From assembly GCA_023266435.1 (NCBI GenBank), contig JAHFQF010000031.1:1-15334 (forward strand): 15,334 bases of DNA, given 5' to 3'. Made by a program: the position numbers and the translations under genes. Of the stretch, positions 6,620-12,883 are shown one piece after another. The notes beneath the pieces are model-generated. The model did no database searches. It was not told where the DNA came from and worked only from the letters and a program-made list of their open reading frames with translations. Source of the DNA: Legionellales bacterium. Its GTDB lineage: Bacteria; Pseudomonadota; Gammaproteobacteria; Berkiellales; Berkiellaceae. Position 1 is the first letter of the stretch, and the number at the start of each line of letters is the position of its first letter.

Positions 6620-7948
6620 TCATGCCTCTTGCAAAACCAGCTCGCCCCGGAGGGAGCGTGGTAAAACCTCTACGATCCGGACTGGTACGATCTTGCCAAT
6701 TAAATCCTGATCGTAACAAGGTAAAATCACAATGCGGTTACTCTCAGTCCGACTCGTTAGTTTCATAGGATCTTTAGGCGAGGGGCCTGTAATGAGCACC
6801 GGATAGACATTGCCTATCATACGCCTAGAGATCTGATACCCTTGCATATTGAGCAAGTCTTGCAGCGCTTGAAGACGCTGTTTTTTGACCTCCATCGGCG
6901 TTGGATCTGGTAGCGTAGCGGCAGGTGTGCCTGGCCGCGGGCTAAAAATAAAGCTGAAACTGTTATCAAACCCAATATCACGGACAAACTGTAGTGTTTG
7001 CTCAAAGTCTTCATCCGTTTCCCCCGGATACCCCACGATAAAGTCAGAAGAAACAGGAATGTCTGGACGTACCTGACGTAATTTATGAATAATCGCTTTA
7101 TATTCTAACGTGGTGTGTTGTCGGCCCATTTGCATCAAAATGCGATCACTACCACTTTGTACAGGTAAGTGCAGATGATCAGCCAGCTTAGGAATGTCTC
7201 GATAGGCTTCAATCAAACTGTCATTGAATTCGATAGGATGAGAGGTGGTAAAACGAATACGCTCAATGCCCTCAATTTCTGCGATAAAGCGAATTAAAAC
7301 GCCTAGATCTACAGGTGTATCAACCATTGTTGAACGGTAAGCATTGACGTTTTGGCCTAATAAAGTCACTTCTTTAGCGCCTTGCTCAGCCAAGATTGCA
7401 ACCTCGGTGACCACATCGTCAAAAGGTCGATTAATTTCTTCGCCGCGTGTAAAAGGAACGATGCAATATTTACAGTATTTGCTACAGCCTTCTTGGATAG
7501 AGACAGAGGCAATAGGGCCCTCTACTTTAGGATCCGGTAAGCGATCAAATTTTTCAATTTCGGGAAAAGAAATATCAATGGCGCGTTGATGTTTTTTGGC
7601 TTTTTCTATGAGCTCTGGTAAGCGATGGAGCGTTTGTGGTCCAAAGACCATGTCTACATAAGGCGCACGTTTTTGAATGAGCTCGCCTTCTTGAGAGGCA
7701 ACACAACCACCTACCCCAATAATCAGGTCAGGATTGGCTTCTTTGAGTTTACGCCATTGTCCTAAGCGCGAAAAAACCTTTTCAGACGCTTTTTCGCGGA
7801 TAGAGCAGGTATTCATTAAAAGCACTTTGGCATCATTGATATTCTCAGTGAGCTCGAGCTGATGGGTTGCTTTTAAAAGCTCAGCCATACGCTTGGAGTC
7901 ATATTCATTCATTTGACAGCCCCAAGTCTCAATATATAAACCGCTCAC
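6620..7948 (-). CDS. miaB: tRNA-2-methylthio-N6-dimethylallyladenosine synthase MiaB
   Basis: A radical-SAM methylthiotransferase that adds the 2-methylthio group to i6A37 of tRNAs reading U-initial codons. From the GTG at 7948 (442 aa) the domains are an N-terminal UPF0004 domain with TWGCQMNEYDS and cysteines 11, 48 and 82 for the auxiliary cluster, a radical SAM domain with C155-x3-C159-x2-C162 in EGCSKYCKYCIVPFTRG, and a C-terminal TRAM domain. GTG 7948 is preferred over TTG 7960 because a TTGGAG Shine-Dalgarno sits 6 nt before it and the resulting N-terminus aligns with E. coli MiaB. It is a little shorter than E. coli MiaB (474 aa). The gene lies 66 bp upstream of phoH/ybeZ. Confidence 0.96.
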   Translation of the reverse strand: MSGLYIETWGCQMNEYDSKRMAELLKATHQLELTENINDAKVLLMNTCSIREKASEKVFSRLGQWRKLKEANPDLIIGVGGCVASQEGELIQKRAPYVDMVFGPQTLHRLPELIEKAKKHQRAIDISFPEIEKFDRLPDPKVEGPIASVSIQEGCSKYCKYCIVPFTRGEEINRPFDDVVTEVAILAEQGAKEVTLLGQNVNAYRSTMVDTPVDLGVLIRFIAEIEGIERIRFTTSHPIEFNDSLIEAYRDIPKLADHLHLPVQSGSDRILMQMGRQHTTLEYKAIIHKLRQVRPDIPVSSDFIVGYPGETDEDFEQTLQFVRDIGFDNSFSFIFSPRPGTPAATLPDPTPMEVKKQRLQALQDLLNMQGYQISRRMIGNVYPVLITGPSPKDPMKLTSRTESNRIVILPCYDQDLIGKIVPVRIVEVLPRSLRGELVLQEA

Positions 7949-7983
7949 TGTAGTCTCCAACCCTAATCCTTACCGCAGGCTAT

Positions 7984-8012
7984 TTTATAGAAAAACGAGG
8001 CTGATGGCTAAC
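7984..8012 (-). promoter_or_regulatory. Weak promoter candidate before miaB
   Basis: TATAAA (7984-7989, 5 of 6) lies 17 bp from TTAGCC (8007-8012, 3 of 6), overlapping the end of the FabH-like gene. No terminator hairpin separates the two genes, so read-through from the upstream gene is equally possible. Confidence 0.3.
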
Positions 8013-9120
8013 ATTTCTCTAATAGGGCGCTGCCGATAGAGTATCCTGCGCCAAAAGAGCACAATAACCCTTTTTCACCTGCTTCAAAGTCAGTTTTGTG
8101 TGTGTGAAAGGCAATCACACAGCCTGCAGAGCTGGTATTTGCGTAGTTATCTAACACAAGCGGGGCCTGGTAAGCATTAGGCTCAGTTTCTAATAGCTTT
8201 TTCAGGATCAATTGGTTCATAGTTGCGTTAGCTTGATGTAACCAAAAACGTTTTAATTGAGCAGGCAGCAGCTGATGTTGTTGGCAATGATTGGCCAAAT
8301 GCTCCGCTGCCAAAGAAGAGACTTCTTTGAATACTTTACGCCCTTGTTGTGTGAAAAAAGGTGGGTGCTTTGGATCACGTCCTGCTTCGATACGATTTAA
8401 AAATCCAAATTCGTTACGAATGTTATTAGAATATTGTGTTTGACATTGTGTGCTTAAGATACGGAACCCAGATTGGTTTTCATGCGCCTCGATCACCATC
8501 GCAGTGCACGCATCTCCAAAGATAAAATGACTATCTCGGTTACTATAATCCAAATGTGCTGAACAAATTTCAGGATTAACCATCACAATTTTTTTAGCAG
8601 CACCGCTTTGAATCAAACTATTGATCACTTGTAGTCCAAAGGTTGCAGAAGAACAAGCCATCTGTAAATCTAGCGCAGAACCTTTGGCCCCTAAATGATG
8701 TTGGATTTCTACAGACATGCTGGGATAACCACGTTGCATCACCGAAGCAGCACAAATCACCGTATCGATGTCTGAGCCTTTTAATTGTGCCTCTGCTAAA
8801 GCAGGCTCGAGCGCATGCAAGGCCATTTCTGCTTGAACGCTGATTTCATCAGGCGAACGTTGCGGAATCTGAGGGCACAGGCGATTCGGATCAAGGATTC
8901 CTTTTTTATCGATCACATAGCGATTTTTGATTCCAGATGCTTTTTCAATAAAATCTGGATCCGAAGGCTCTAAAGCAGGCATAGTGCCTGCTGCAATCTC
9001 GGTGTGGTATTTTGCCTGATACTGCTCAACAAATTGATTTAAGCTGTTCACCAAGGCTTGATTGCTGATAATGTCTTTGGGAGTGTATAGGCCACTTCCG
9101 GTGATGATTGCAGTTGCCAT
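8008..9120 (-). CDS. 3-oxoacyl-ACP synthase III (FabH-like)
   Basis: A 370-aa thiolase-fold condensing enzyme. The Cys-His-Asn triad of KAS III is visible: Cys156 in LQMACSSATFGLQ, His295 in FWLHQANATMN and Asn328 in NYANTSSAG. The C-terminal glycine motif is SFGAGYSIGSALLEKC. KAS III enzymes condense an acyl-CoA with malonyl-ACP to start fatty acid or related chains. The protein is about 50 residues longer than housekeeping FabH (about 317), with an extra N-terminal segment around 25-60. It is not beside fabD, fabG or acpP, so it may be a specialised or second KAS III; substrate unknown. The ATG follows AAGGAG by 7 nt. It is the first gene before miaB and diverges from the unknown gene at 9266. 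Confidence 0.88.
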   Translation of the reverse strand: MATAIITGSGLYTPKDIISNQALVNSLNQFVEQYQAKYHTEIAAGTMPALEPSDPDFIEKASGIKNRYVIDKKGILDPNRLCPQIPQRSPDEISVQAEMALHALEPALAEAQLKGSDIDTVICAASVMQRGYPSMSVEIQHHLGAKGSALDLQMACSSATFGLQVINSLIQSGAAKKIVMVNPEICSAHLDYSNRDSHFIFGDACTAMVIEAHENQSGFRILSTQCQTQYSNNIRNEFGFLNRIEAGRDPKHPPFFTQQGRKVFKEVSSLAAEHLANHCQQHQLLPAQLKRFWLHQANATMNQLILKKLLETEPNAYQAPLVLDNYANTSSAGCVIAFHTHKTDFEAGEKGLLCSFGAGYSIGSALLEKC

Positions 9121-9149
9121 GCGTAGACTCCTTCATGGTAAAGGTGGGC

Positions 9150-9179
9150 AGTATAGCGAAGAAATCAAAAGAAAGTTAA
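9150..9179 (-). promoter_or_regulatory. Promoter of the FabH-like gene
   Basis: TATACT (9150-9155, 5 of 6) lies 18 bp from TTAACT (9174-9179, 4 of 6), placed about 30 bp before the ATG at 9120. The AAGGAG Shine-Dalgarno lies between. Confidence 0.5.
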
Positions 9180-9187
9180 ACGGCTCA

Positions 9188-9201
9188 TAATGCATGCATT
9201 A
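9188..9201. promoter_or_regulatory. 14-bp perfect palindrome between divergent promoters (candidate operator)
   Basis: TAATGCATGCATTA is a perfect 7+7 palindrome. It lies directly before the -35 box of the plus-strand promoter and 8 bp from the -35 box of the minus-strand promoter. Either gene could be controlled by a dimeric regulator bound here. No regulator gene is adjacent. Confidence 0.4.
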
Positions 9202-9202
9202 G

Positions 9203-9232
9203 TTGATTCGCCTAACTATAGCAGATTACAAT
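9203..9232 (+). promoter_or_regulatory. Promoter of the unknown two-TM protein gene
   Basis: TTGATT (9203-9208, 4 of 6) is 18 bp from TACAAT (9227-9232, 5 of 6), giving a start near 9239 and a 5' UTR of about 27 nt. The GAGG ribosome-binding site is 6 nt before the ATG at 9266. Confidence 0.5.
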
Positions 9233-9265
9233 CCAGAGATTCTGTATTAAGCGAAGAGGTCTAAC

Positions 9266-9814
9266 ATGGCAAAAAAAGATAGAAGCAAAATTTGGGGTCA
9301 AATAAAGGAAGCGGCAGCGTTATGCTCCCCCATTTTGACTGGGTTATTTATCTATGCACTGGTTGTAGTCAGTGCGCCTTTTGCATTCTTTGCAGTGTTG
9401 GCTGCGGCGAGTCTGTTTAGCATAGGCTGTGCAATTTCTTGGGGCAGAGATCTCTATAAAGCACGCAAGCAAAAACGCTTACAAGCGAAAATAGCTGCTG
9501 AATGGAGTAAAGCTGGGGTCGATCTGACTCAAGCAGAGATAGCATTCAATCCAAATCCAGCACCTACCGATCTGGCCTCAGTAGATAACTCCCCACTCAT
9601 TCGAACATTACTCAATTTGAGAAGACACTTTGGTAATGCGCAAGACAAAGAACATTTGCAAGCCATGGTCCCAACAGCAACAGTTGCATGGGCAGCAGAT
9701 AAACTAGAACCTAAATCAGATCAATCGGGTGAGTTGTATAGTTTGACTGTCAAGCCAACTCATGGAGCGATGACATATCATACCTATCATGCGCCGAAGC
9801 TAGCTAAAAGTTAA
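9266..9814 (+). CDS. Unknown protein with an N-terminal two-helix membrane hairpin
   Basis: I do not recognise this 182-aa protein. After a short basic N-terminus (MAKKDRSK), residues about 18-36 and 38-58 are two hydrophobic helices separated by SAP. A strongly basic stretch RDLYKARKQKRLQAK (61-75) follows, which by the positive-inside rule should be cytoplasmic, then a soluble tail of about 105 residues. The tail has no recognisable motif; it includes NPNPAPTD and ends in HTYHAPKLAKS. The start is well supported by GAGG at 6 nt and an upstream promoter. It is monocistronic: the next plus-strand sequence is the back of a tRNA. A secreted effector or a small membrane anchor are both possible, without direct evidence. 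Confidence 0.75.
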   Translation: MAKKDRSKIWGQIKEAAALCSPILTGLFIYALVVVSAPFAFFAVLAAASLFSIGCAISWGRDLYKARKQKRLQAKIAAEWSKAGVDLTQAEIAFNPNPAPTDLASVDNSPLIRTLLNLRRHFGNAQDKEHLQAMVPTATVAWAADKLEPKSDQSGELYSLTVKPTHGAMTYHTYHAPKLAKS

Positions 9815-9840
9815 AAAGGGGGAGTTGGTAGAGGAACTTG

Positions 9841-9917
9841 TGGTAGCTATGGGTGGACTCGAACCACCGACCTCAGCATTATGAATGCCGCGCTCTAACC
9901 AACTGAGCTACATAGCC
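9841..9917 (-). tRNA. tRNA-Met(CAT), elongator type
   Basis: This 77-nt tRNA includes an encoded CCA (9841-9843). The 5' sequence GGCTATGTAGCTCAGTTGG matches elongator tRNA-Met better than tRNA-Ile2, although both have a CAT anticodon. The anticodon loop is TTCATAA with stem CGGCA/TGCTG, and the T arm is GGTGGTTCGAGTCCACC. The acceptor stem GGCTATG/CATAGCT has an unusual G1-U72 wobble as the first pair. It could in principle be a lysidine-modified Ile tRNA, but the body argues for Met. Confidence 0.93.
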
Positions 9918-9927
9918 ATGGGTCTGC

Positions 9928-9955
9928 AATTTAGCATAATTGGGAATAATGTCAA
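9928..9955 (-). promoter_or_regulatory. Promoter of tRNA-Met
   Basis: A full-consensus TTGACA (-35, 9950-9955) is 16 bp from TAAATT (9928-9933, 4 of 6), a few bases upstream of the mature tRNA 5' end. A strong -35 is usual for a single stable-RNA gene. Confidence 0.6.
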
Positions 9956-9959
9956 CTGG

Positions 9960-10240
9960 GCTGAGATAAAAACCATGCTACTCTATTGGTATTGGCAGCG
10001 TACCTTCGCATCTGTGCTACTTCCCTCGCAAAAGCCGCCGAGAGTCTATCAAAGCCCCTTTCCCACAAACCCCGTGAAAGGAGTAGAAGGGGGCGCAGGC
10101 CAGGTGGGGCGGCCGAGCTGCAAGCTCGGTCACGCAAAGATCCTCGGGGGCTGCCTTTAAATCCGCTGCAGCCTGTCCCTCAAGTCTTTATTATGGTCCG
10201 CTCTCTTCTTCACGGGACAAGTAGTCACGCTATGAAGCTT
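9960..10240. other. GC-rich, hairpin-rich non-coding island between tRNA-Met and ychF
   Basis: This is most of a 333-bp gene-free gap. Bases 10021-10180 are 62% G+C by hand count and 10081-10150 are 70%, against mid-40s in the surrounding genes. Perfect inverted repeats stand in a row: CCTTTC/GAAAGG at 10057-10062 and 10076-10081; CCGAGCT/AGCTCGG at 10113-10119 and 10123-10129, extendable by G-U and G-C to 9 pairs; GGCTGC/GCAGCC at 10149-10154 and 10168-10173; and TGTCCC/GGGACA spanning about 10174-10219. Short frames exist on both strands but lack ribosome-binding sites and family features. I could not match it to RNase P RNA, 6S, SRP RNA or tmRNA. A structured RNA, a dispersed repeat, or a processed ychF 3' region are the options. 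No hairpin is followed by a convincing U-tract. Confidence 0.5.
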
Positions 10241-10250
10241 GAATACAAGA

Positions 10251-11345
10251 TTAGACATTAAACCTAAAATGCATCACGTCGCCATCTTTGACGATATACT
10301 CTTTGCCTTCTAGGCGCCATTTGCCAACTTCTTTAGCACCGGCTTCGCCTTTGTAAGTGATGAAATCTTCAAAGCCAATGACTTCCGCACGAATAAATCC
10401 TTTTTCAAAGTCTGTGTGGATCACGCCAGCTGCTTGAGGTGCTGTGGCGCCAACGGAAACAGTCCAGGCTCGGACCTCTTTTTTACCAGCAGTAAAATAA
10501 GTTTGTAACTTTAACAAACGATAACCTTCTTGAATCACGCGATCTAAGCCAGGGGACTCTAAACCCAATGTTTGTAAGAATTCCATTTTTTCAGTTTCAT
10601 TATCCAGTTCAGCCAACTCCGCTTCGATAGCAGCACAAATTGGCACCACCACGCTGCCTTCTGCCTCAGCAAGTTTACGCACAGTATCCAAGAAGGGATT
10701 ATTTTCAAAACCCGTATCGCTCACATTGGCAATGTACATCACAGGCTTGGCTGTGAGTAGATGGAGATGACGGAACTCCATTGCTTGCTCTTTGGTGACA
10801 GGAAAAGTACGTGCTGGTTTGGCCGCGTTCAAATGCTCTGATAATGCTTCGAGCAATTCTGCTTGCTGTGCTAAGGCTTTGTTGCCGCTTTTGCTATTTT
10901 TCTTAGCGCGCTGACAGGCTTTCTCTACTGTGTCTAAATCTGCCAACAAGAGCTCCGTATTAATGACCTCAATGTCTGAGGCCGGATTAATCTTGCCATT
11001 GACATGAATGATGTCATCGTTTTCAAAACAACGTACGACATGCGCAATCGCATCTGTTTCACGAATATTGGCTAAAAATTGATTACCTAATCCTTCGCCT
11101 TTGCTCGCGCCTTTGACTAGGCCGGCGATGTCTACGAATTCCATGGTGGTCGGTATGATTTTTTCAGGCGAGACTAATGCTGCGAGCTGTTGTAAGCGCT
11201 TGTCAGGCATTGCCACAATCCCTGTGTTAGGCTCAATCGTGCAAAATGGATAGTTGGCCGCTTCGATGCCAGCATTGGTTAACGCGTTGAATAGGGTGGA
11301 TTTACCGACGTTAGGTAATCCGACTACGCCACATTTAAATCCCAT
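10251..11345 (-). CDS. ychF: Redox-regulated ATPase YchF (Obg-family, OLA1 type)
   Basis: At 364 aa (E. coli 363) this is a full-length member of the Obg-like ATPases, which bind ribosomes and prefer ATP to GTP. G1 is GLPNVGKST at 9-17, G3 is DIAG at 72-75 with LVKGASKGEGLGNQFL following, and the C-terminal TGS-like domain includes TYFTAGKKEVRAW and FIRAEVIGFEDFITYKGE. The nucleotide-specificity motif, NxxE in the family (NVNE in E. coli), reads NVSD at 207-210 here. The start ATG has AGGA 7 nt upstream. The gene follows pth by 15 bp, as in many gammaproteobacteria. Confidence 0.97.
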   Translation of the reverse strand: MGFKCGVVGLPNVGKSTLFNALTNAGIEAANYPFCTIEPNTGIVAMPDKRLQQLAALVSPEKIIPTTMEFVDIAGLVKGASKGEGLGNQFLANIRETDAIAHVVRCFENDDIIHVNGKINPASDIEVINTELLLADLDTVEKACQRAKKNSKSGNKALAQQAELLEALSEHLNAAKPARTFPVTKEQAMEFRHLHLLTAKPVMYIANVSDTGFENNPFLDTVRKLAEAEGSVVVPICAAIEAELAELDNETEKMEFLQTLGLESPGLDRVIQEGYRLLKLQTYFTAGKKEVRAWTVSVGATAPQAAGVIHTDFEKGFIRAEVIGFEDFITYKGEAGAKEVGKWRLEGKEYIVKDGDVMHFRFNV

Positions 11346-11360
11346 GACAGTGTCCTTTAA

Positions 11361-11939
11361 TTATTTTAATTGACTATGTAATTGTGTTTGTGCTTTTTCT
11401 GCTTGGCCTTGTAGGAGCAGGGGTAGTGCCCGAGCGCTTTCCAGTATGGCTGCTTCAATTTGAGTTTGCTCATGTAAACTGGGTTTTTTAAGCACATAAT
11501 CAGACACGTCGTCTTTATGACCTGGATGTCCGATACCGAGTCGTAAGCGCCAAAATTGATTACTGCCCAGATGTTGAATCAGACTACGTAAGCCGTTATG
11601 GCCACCGTGCCCTCCCTCTTTTTTTAAACGCGCAATACCTGGGGGCAAATCAAGCTCATCATGAACCACTAAAATGTCTTCGGGTGCAATTTTATAATAT
11701 TGACTCACTGCTTTGACTGCAATGCCACTTTCATTCATATAGGTCATGGGTACAGCCAGACGTAAGGCATTTTGATCGATGGAACCTTGTGCAATCTGCG
11801 CATTGAGTTTTGCATGAGGAGTAAAAGAGGTTTTCATTTGATGGCAGAGTAATTCCACAAACCATTGGCCTGCGTTATGCCGATCGGCTGAATAAGATTG
11901 ACCTGGATTTCCCAGGCCAACAATCAATTGTATGGTCAT
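11361..11939 (-). CDS. pth: Peptidyl-tRNA hydrolase
   Basis: Pth cleaves peptidyl-tRNA released from stalled ribosomes and recycles the tRNA. The 192-aa protein (E. coli 194) carries IVGLGNPG with Asn11, RHNAG with the catalytic His21, the MTYMNESG loop, HDELDLPPG with the conserved Asp, and GGHGGHNGLRS. All the usual active-site residues are therefore present. The ATG at 11939 is 9 bp after the rplY stop and has no clear Shine-Dalgarno of its own, so it is probably translated by coupling to rplY. Confidence 0.97.
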   Translation of the reverse strand: MTIQLIVGLGNPGQSYSADRHNAGQWFVELLCHQMKTSFTPHAKLNAQIAQGSIDQNALRLAVPMTYMNESGIAVKAVSQYYKIAPEDILVVHDELDLPPGIARLKKEGGHGGHNGLRSLIQHLGSNQFWRLRLGIGHPGHKDDVSDYVLKKPSLHEQTQIEAAILESARALPLLLQGQAEKAQTQLHSQLK

Positions 11940-11948
11940 GACAGTAGA

Positions 11949-12617
11949 TTAATTACTGTCTTTGGAGCTTTTGTCAGAAGCAGCAGGCGGTGCTGGTGGT
12001 GCTTCATTGGATTCTTCAGCTTCAGTGTCTTCTGCGCTGACTCGAACTTTATGAATAGAGGCAAGAGCAGAGTCGTGATCATGGGCATGACCATGGCTCA
12101 ATGCAACGAGTTCAACACCAGCTGGTAATTTAATTTCAGTCAAGTGGATTGCATGATCCAAAGATACTTTAGTCAAATCCACTTCGAGGAATTCGGGCAG
12201 GTTGCCAGGAAGACAGCGAATTTCAACTTCCATCATGTGCTTAGAGAGCATGGTGCCTTCTTCGATGGTAGGTTCATTGATAAAGTGTAATGGCACGTGC
12301 ATGTTGATCTTTTCAGTTGCACTCACGCGCAAAAAGTCCATGTGCATAATGACAGGCTTGTAAGGATGGCGTTGCAAGTCTTTCAATACAGCTTTATGCT
12401 TTTTGCCATCAATTTCTAAAGTCAAAATGTGGGAATAAAAAGCTTCATTTTCCAAAGCCTTCATGACCTTTCTGTGGGCCAATGTTAGCATCATGGGTTT
12501 TTCTTTACCGCCATACAAGATTGCAGGAACTTGATCGGAATGGCGTAGGCGGCGGCTCGCTCCTTTCCCTACAGTGGCACGACTTTCGGCCGGGAGTTCA
12601 AAGGTTGCTTGAGACAT
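11949..12617 (-). CDS. rplY: 50S ribosomal protein L25 (general stress protein Ctc form)
   Basis: A 222-aa long-form L25. The N-terminal 5S rRNA-binding domain (about 1-95) has RATVGKGASRRLR and VPAILYGG. A TL5/Ctc C-terminal beta domain (about 100-190) follows. The acidic, Ala/Pro/Ser-rich tail (about 195-222) looks disordered, as in other long L25 proteins. A histidine cluster HGHAHDHD sits at 175-182. AAGGAG is 7 nt before the ATG. The 5' UTR carries a strong hairpin and the gene has its own promoter. It heads an rplY-pth-ychF unit downstream of prs. E. coli L25 represses its own translation, so similar control is plausible. Confidence 0.96.
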   Translation of the reverse strand: MSQATFELPAESRATVGKGASRRLRHSDQVPAILYGGKEKPMMLTLAHRKVMKALENEAFYSHILTLEIDGKKHKAVLKDLQRHPYKPVIMHMDFLRVSATEKINMHVPLHFINEPTIEEGTMLSKHMMEVEIRCLPGNLPEFLEVDLTKVSLDHAIHLTEIKLPAGVELVALSHGHAHDHDSALASIHKVRVSAEDTEAEESNEAPPAPPAASDKSSKDSN

Positions 12618-12636
12618 GAGTATGCTCCTTGAAAGT

Positions 12637-12662
12637 GATTAAGTTCGCGACCAAACTTAATC
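12637..12662 (-). promoter_or_regulatory. 5' UTR hairpin of rplY (candidate L25 autoregulatory site)
   Basis: A perfect 9-bp stem, GATTAAGTT/AACTTAATC (12637-12645 and 12654-12662), has an 8-nt loop that reads TGGTCGCG on the transcript. It lies between the predicted transcription start and the Shine-Dalgarno, ending 6 nt before AAGGAG. It has no U-tract, so it is not a terminator. L25 binds 5S rRNA and autoregulates rplY in E. coli; a binding role here is inferred from position. Confidence 0.45.
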
Positions 12663-12686
12663 GATTTGTTAATAAAAACGCACCAA

Positions 12687-12715
12687 ATAATAAAATAATC
12701 TACGTGAAAAGGCAA
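12687..12715 (-). promoter_or_regulatory. Promoter of rplY-pth-ychF
   Basis: TATTAT (12687-12692, 5 of 6) is 17 bp from TTGCCT (12710-12715, 4 of 6), in an AT-rich stretch. The start would be near 12680, giving a 5' UTR of about 63 nt that includes the hairpin. Confidence 0.6.
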
Positions 12716-12814
12716 ATATAACCACTCAAAGGGCAATAGAGACACTGGGGTAACTGGGCAGGGAGGCCCATTAATACTACTTGAGCGCTACAGCTAAACT
12801 TGATGTGGTAGAGG

Positions 12815-12862
12815 ATCACCTCAGCTCAAAGCGTTGATATTAGCTTGAGCTGAGGCGGTGAT
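12815..12862. repeat. Long inverted repeat downstream of prs
   Basis: CCTCAGCTCAA (12819-12829) and TTGAGCTGAGG (12845-12855) form a perfect 11-bp stem around a 15-nt loop. Alternatively ATCACC (12815-12820) pairs with GGTGAT (12857-12862) outside a 9-bp core, giving 15 pairs with a 3-nt bulge. It lies 22 bp past the prs stop. Neither strand has a U-run after it, so a standard intrinsic terminator is unlikely; an mRNA 3'-end stabiliser or processing site is possible. Confidence 0.5.
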
Positions 12863-12883
12863 TTGGAATTGAGAGATATTAGT

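Noticed and set aside
9885..10261. Open frames on both strands across the GC-rich island
   Set aside because: No ribosome-binding sites, overlap with the tRNA, and Arg/Pro/Gly-rich composition typical of chance frames in GC-rich DNA.
12069..12092. His-rich HGHAHDHD segment in L25 as a metal site
   Set aside because: It sits in the flexible end of the Ctc domain of a long-form L25; no further metal-binding context is visible.
12695..12766. 23-codon frame on the minus strand between prs and rplY (starts MGLPAQLPQ)
   Set aside because: No Shine-Dalgarno, no bias in amino acid use, and it runs across the rplY promoter.
12755..12770. Hairpin TGGGC/GCCCA as a prs terminator
   Set aside because: Five-pair stem with no U-tract on either side, and a stronger inverted repeat lies closer to prs.
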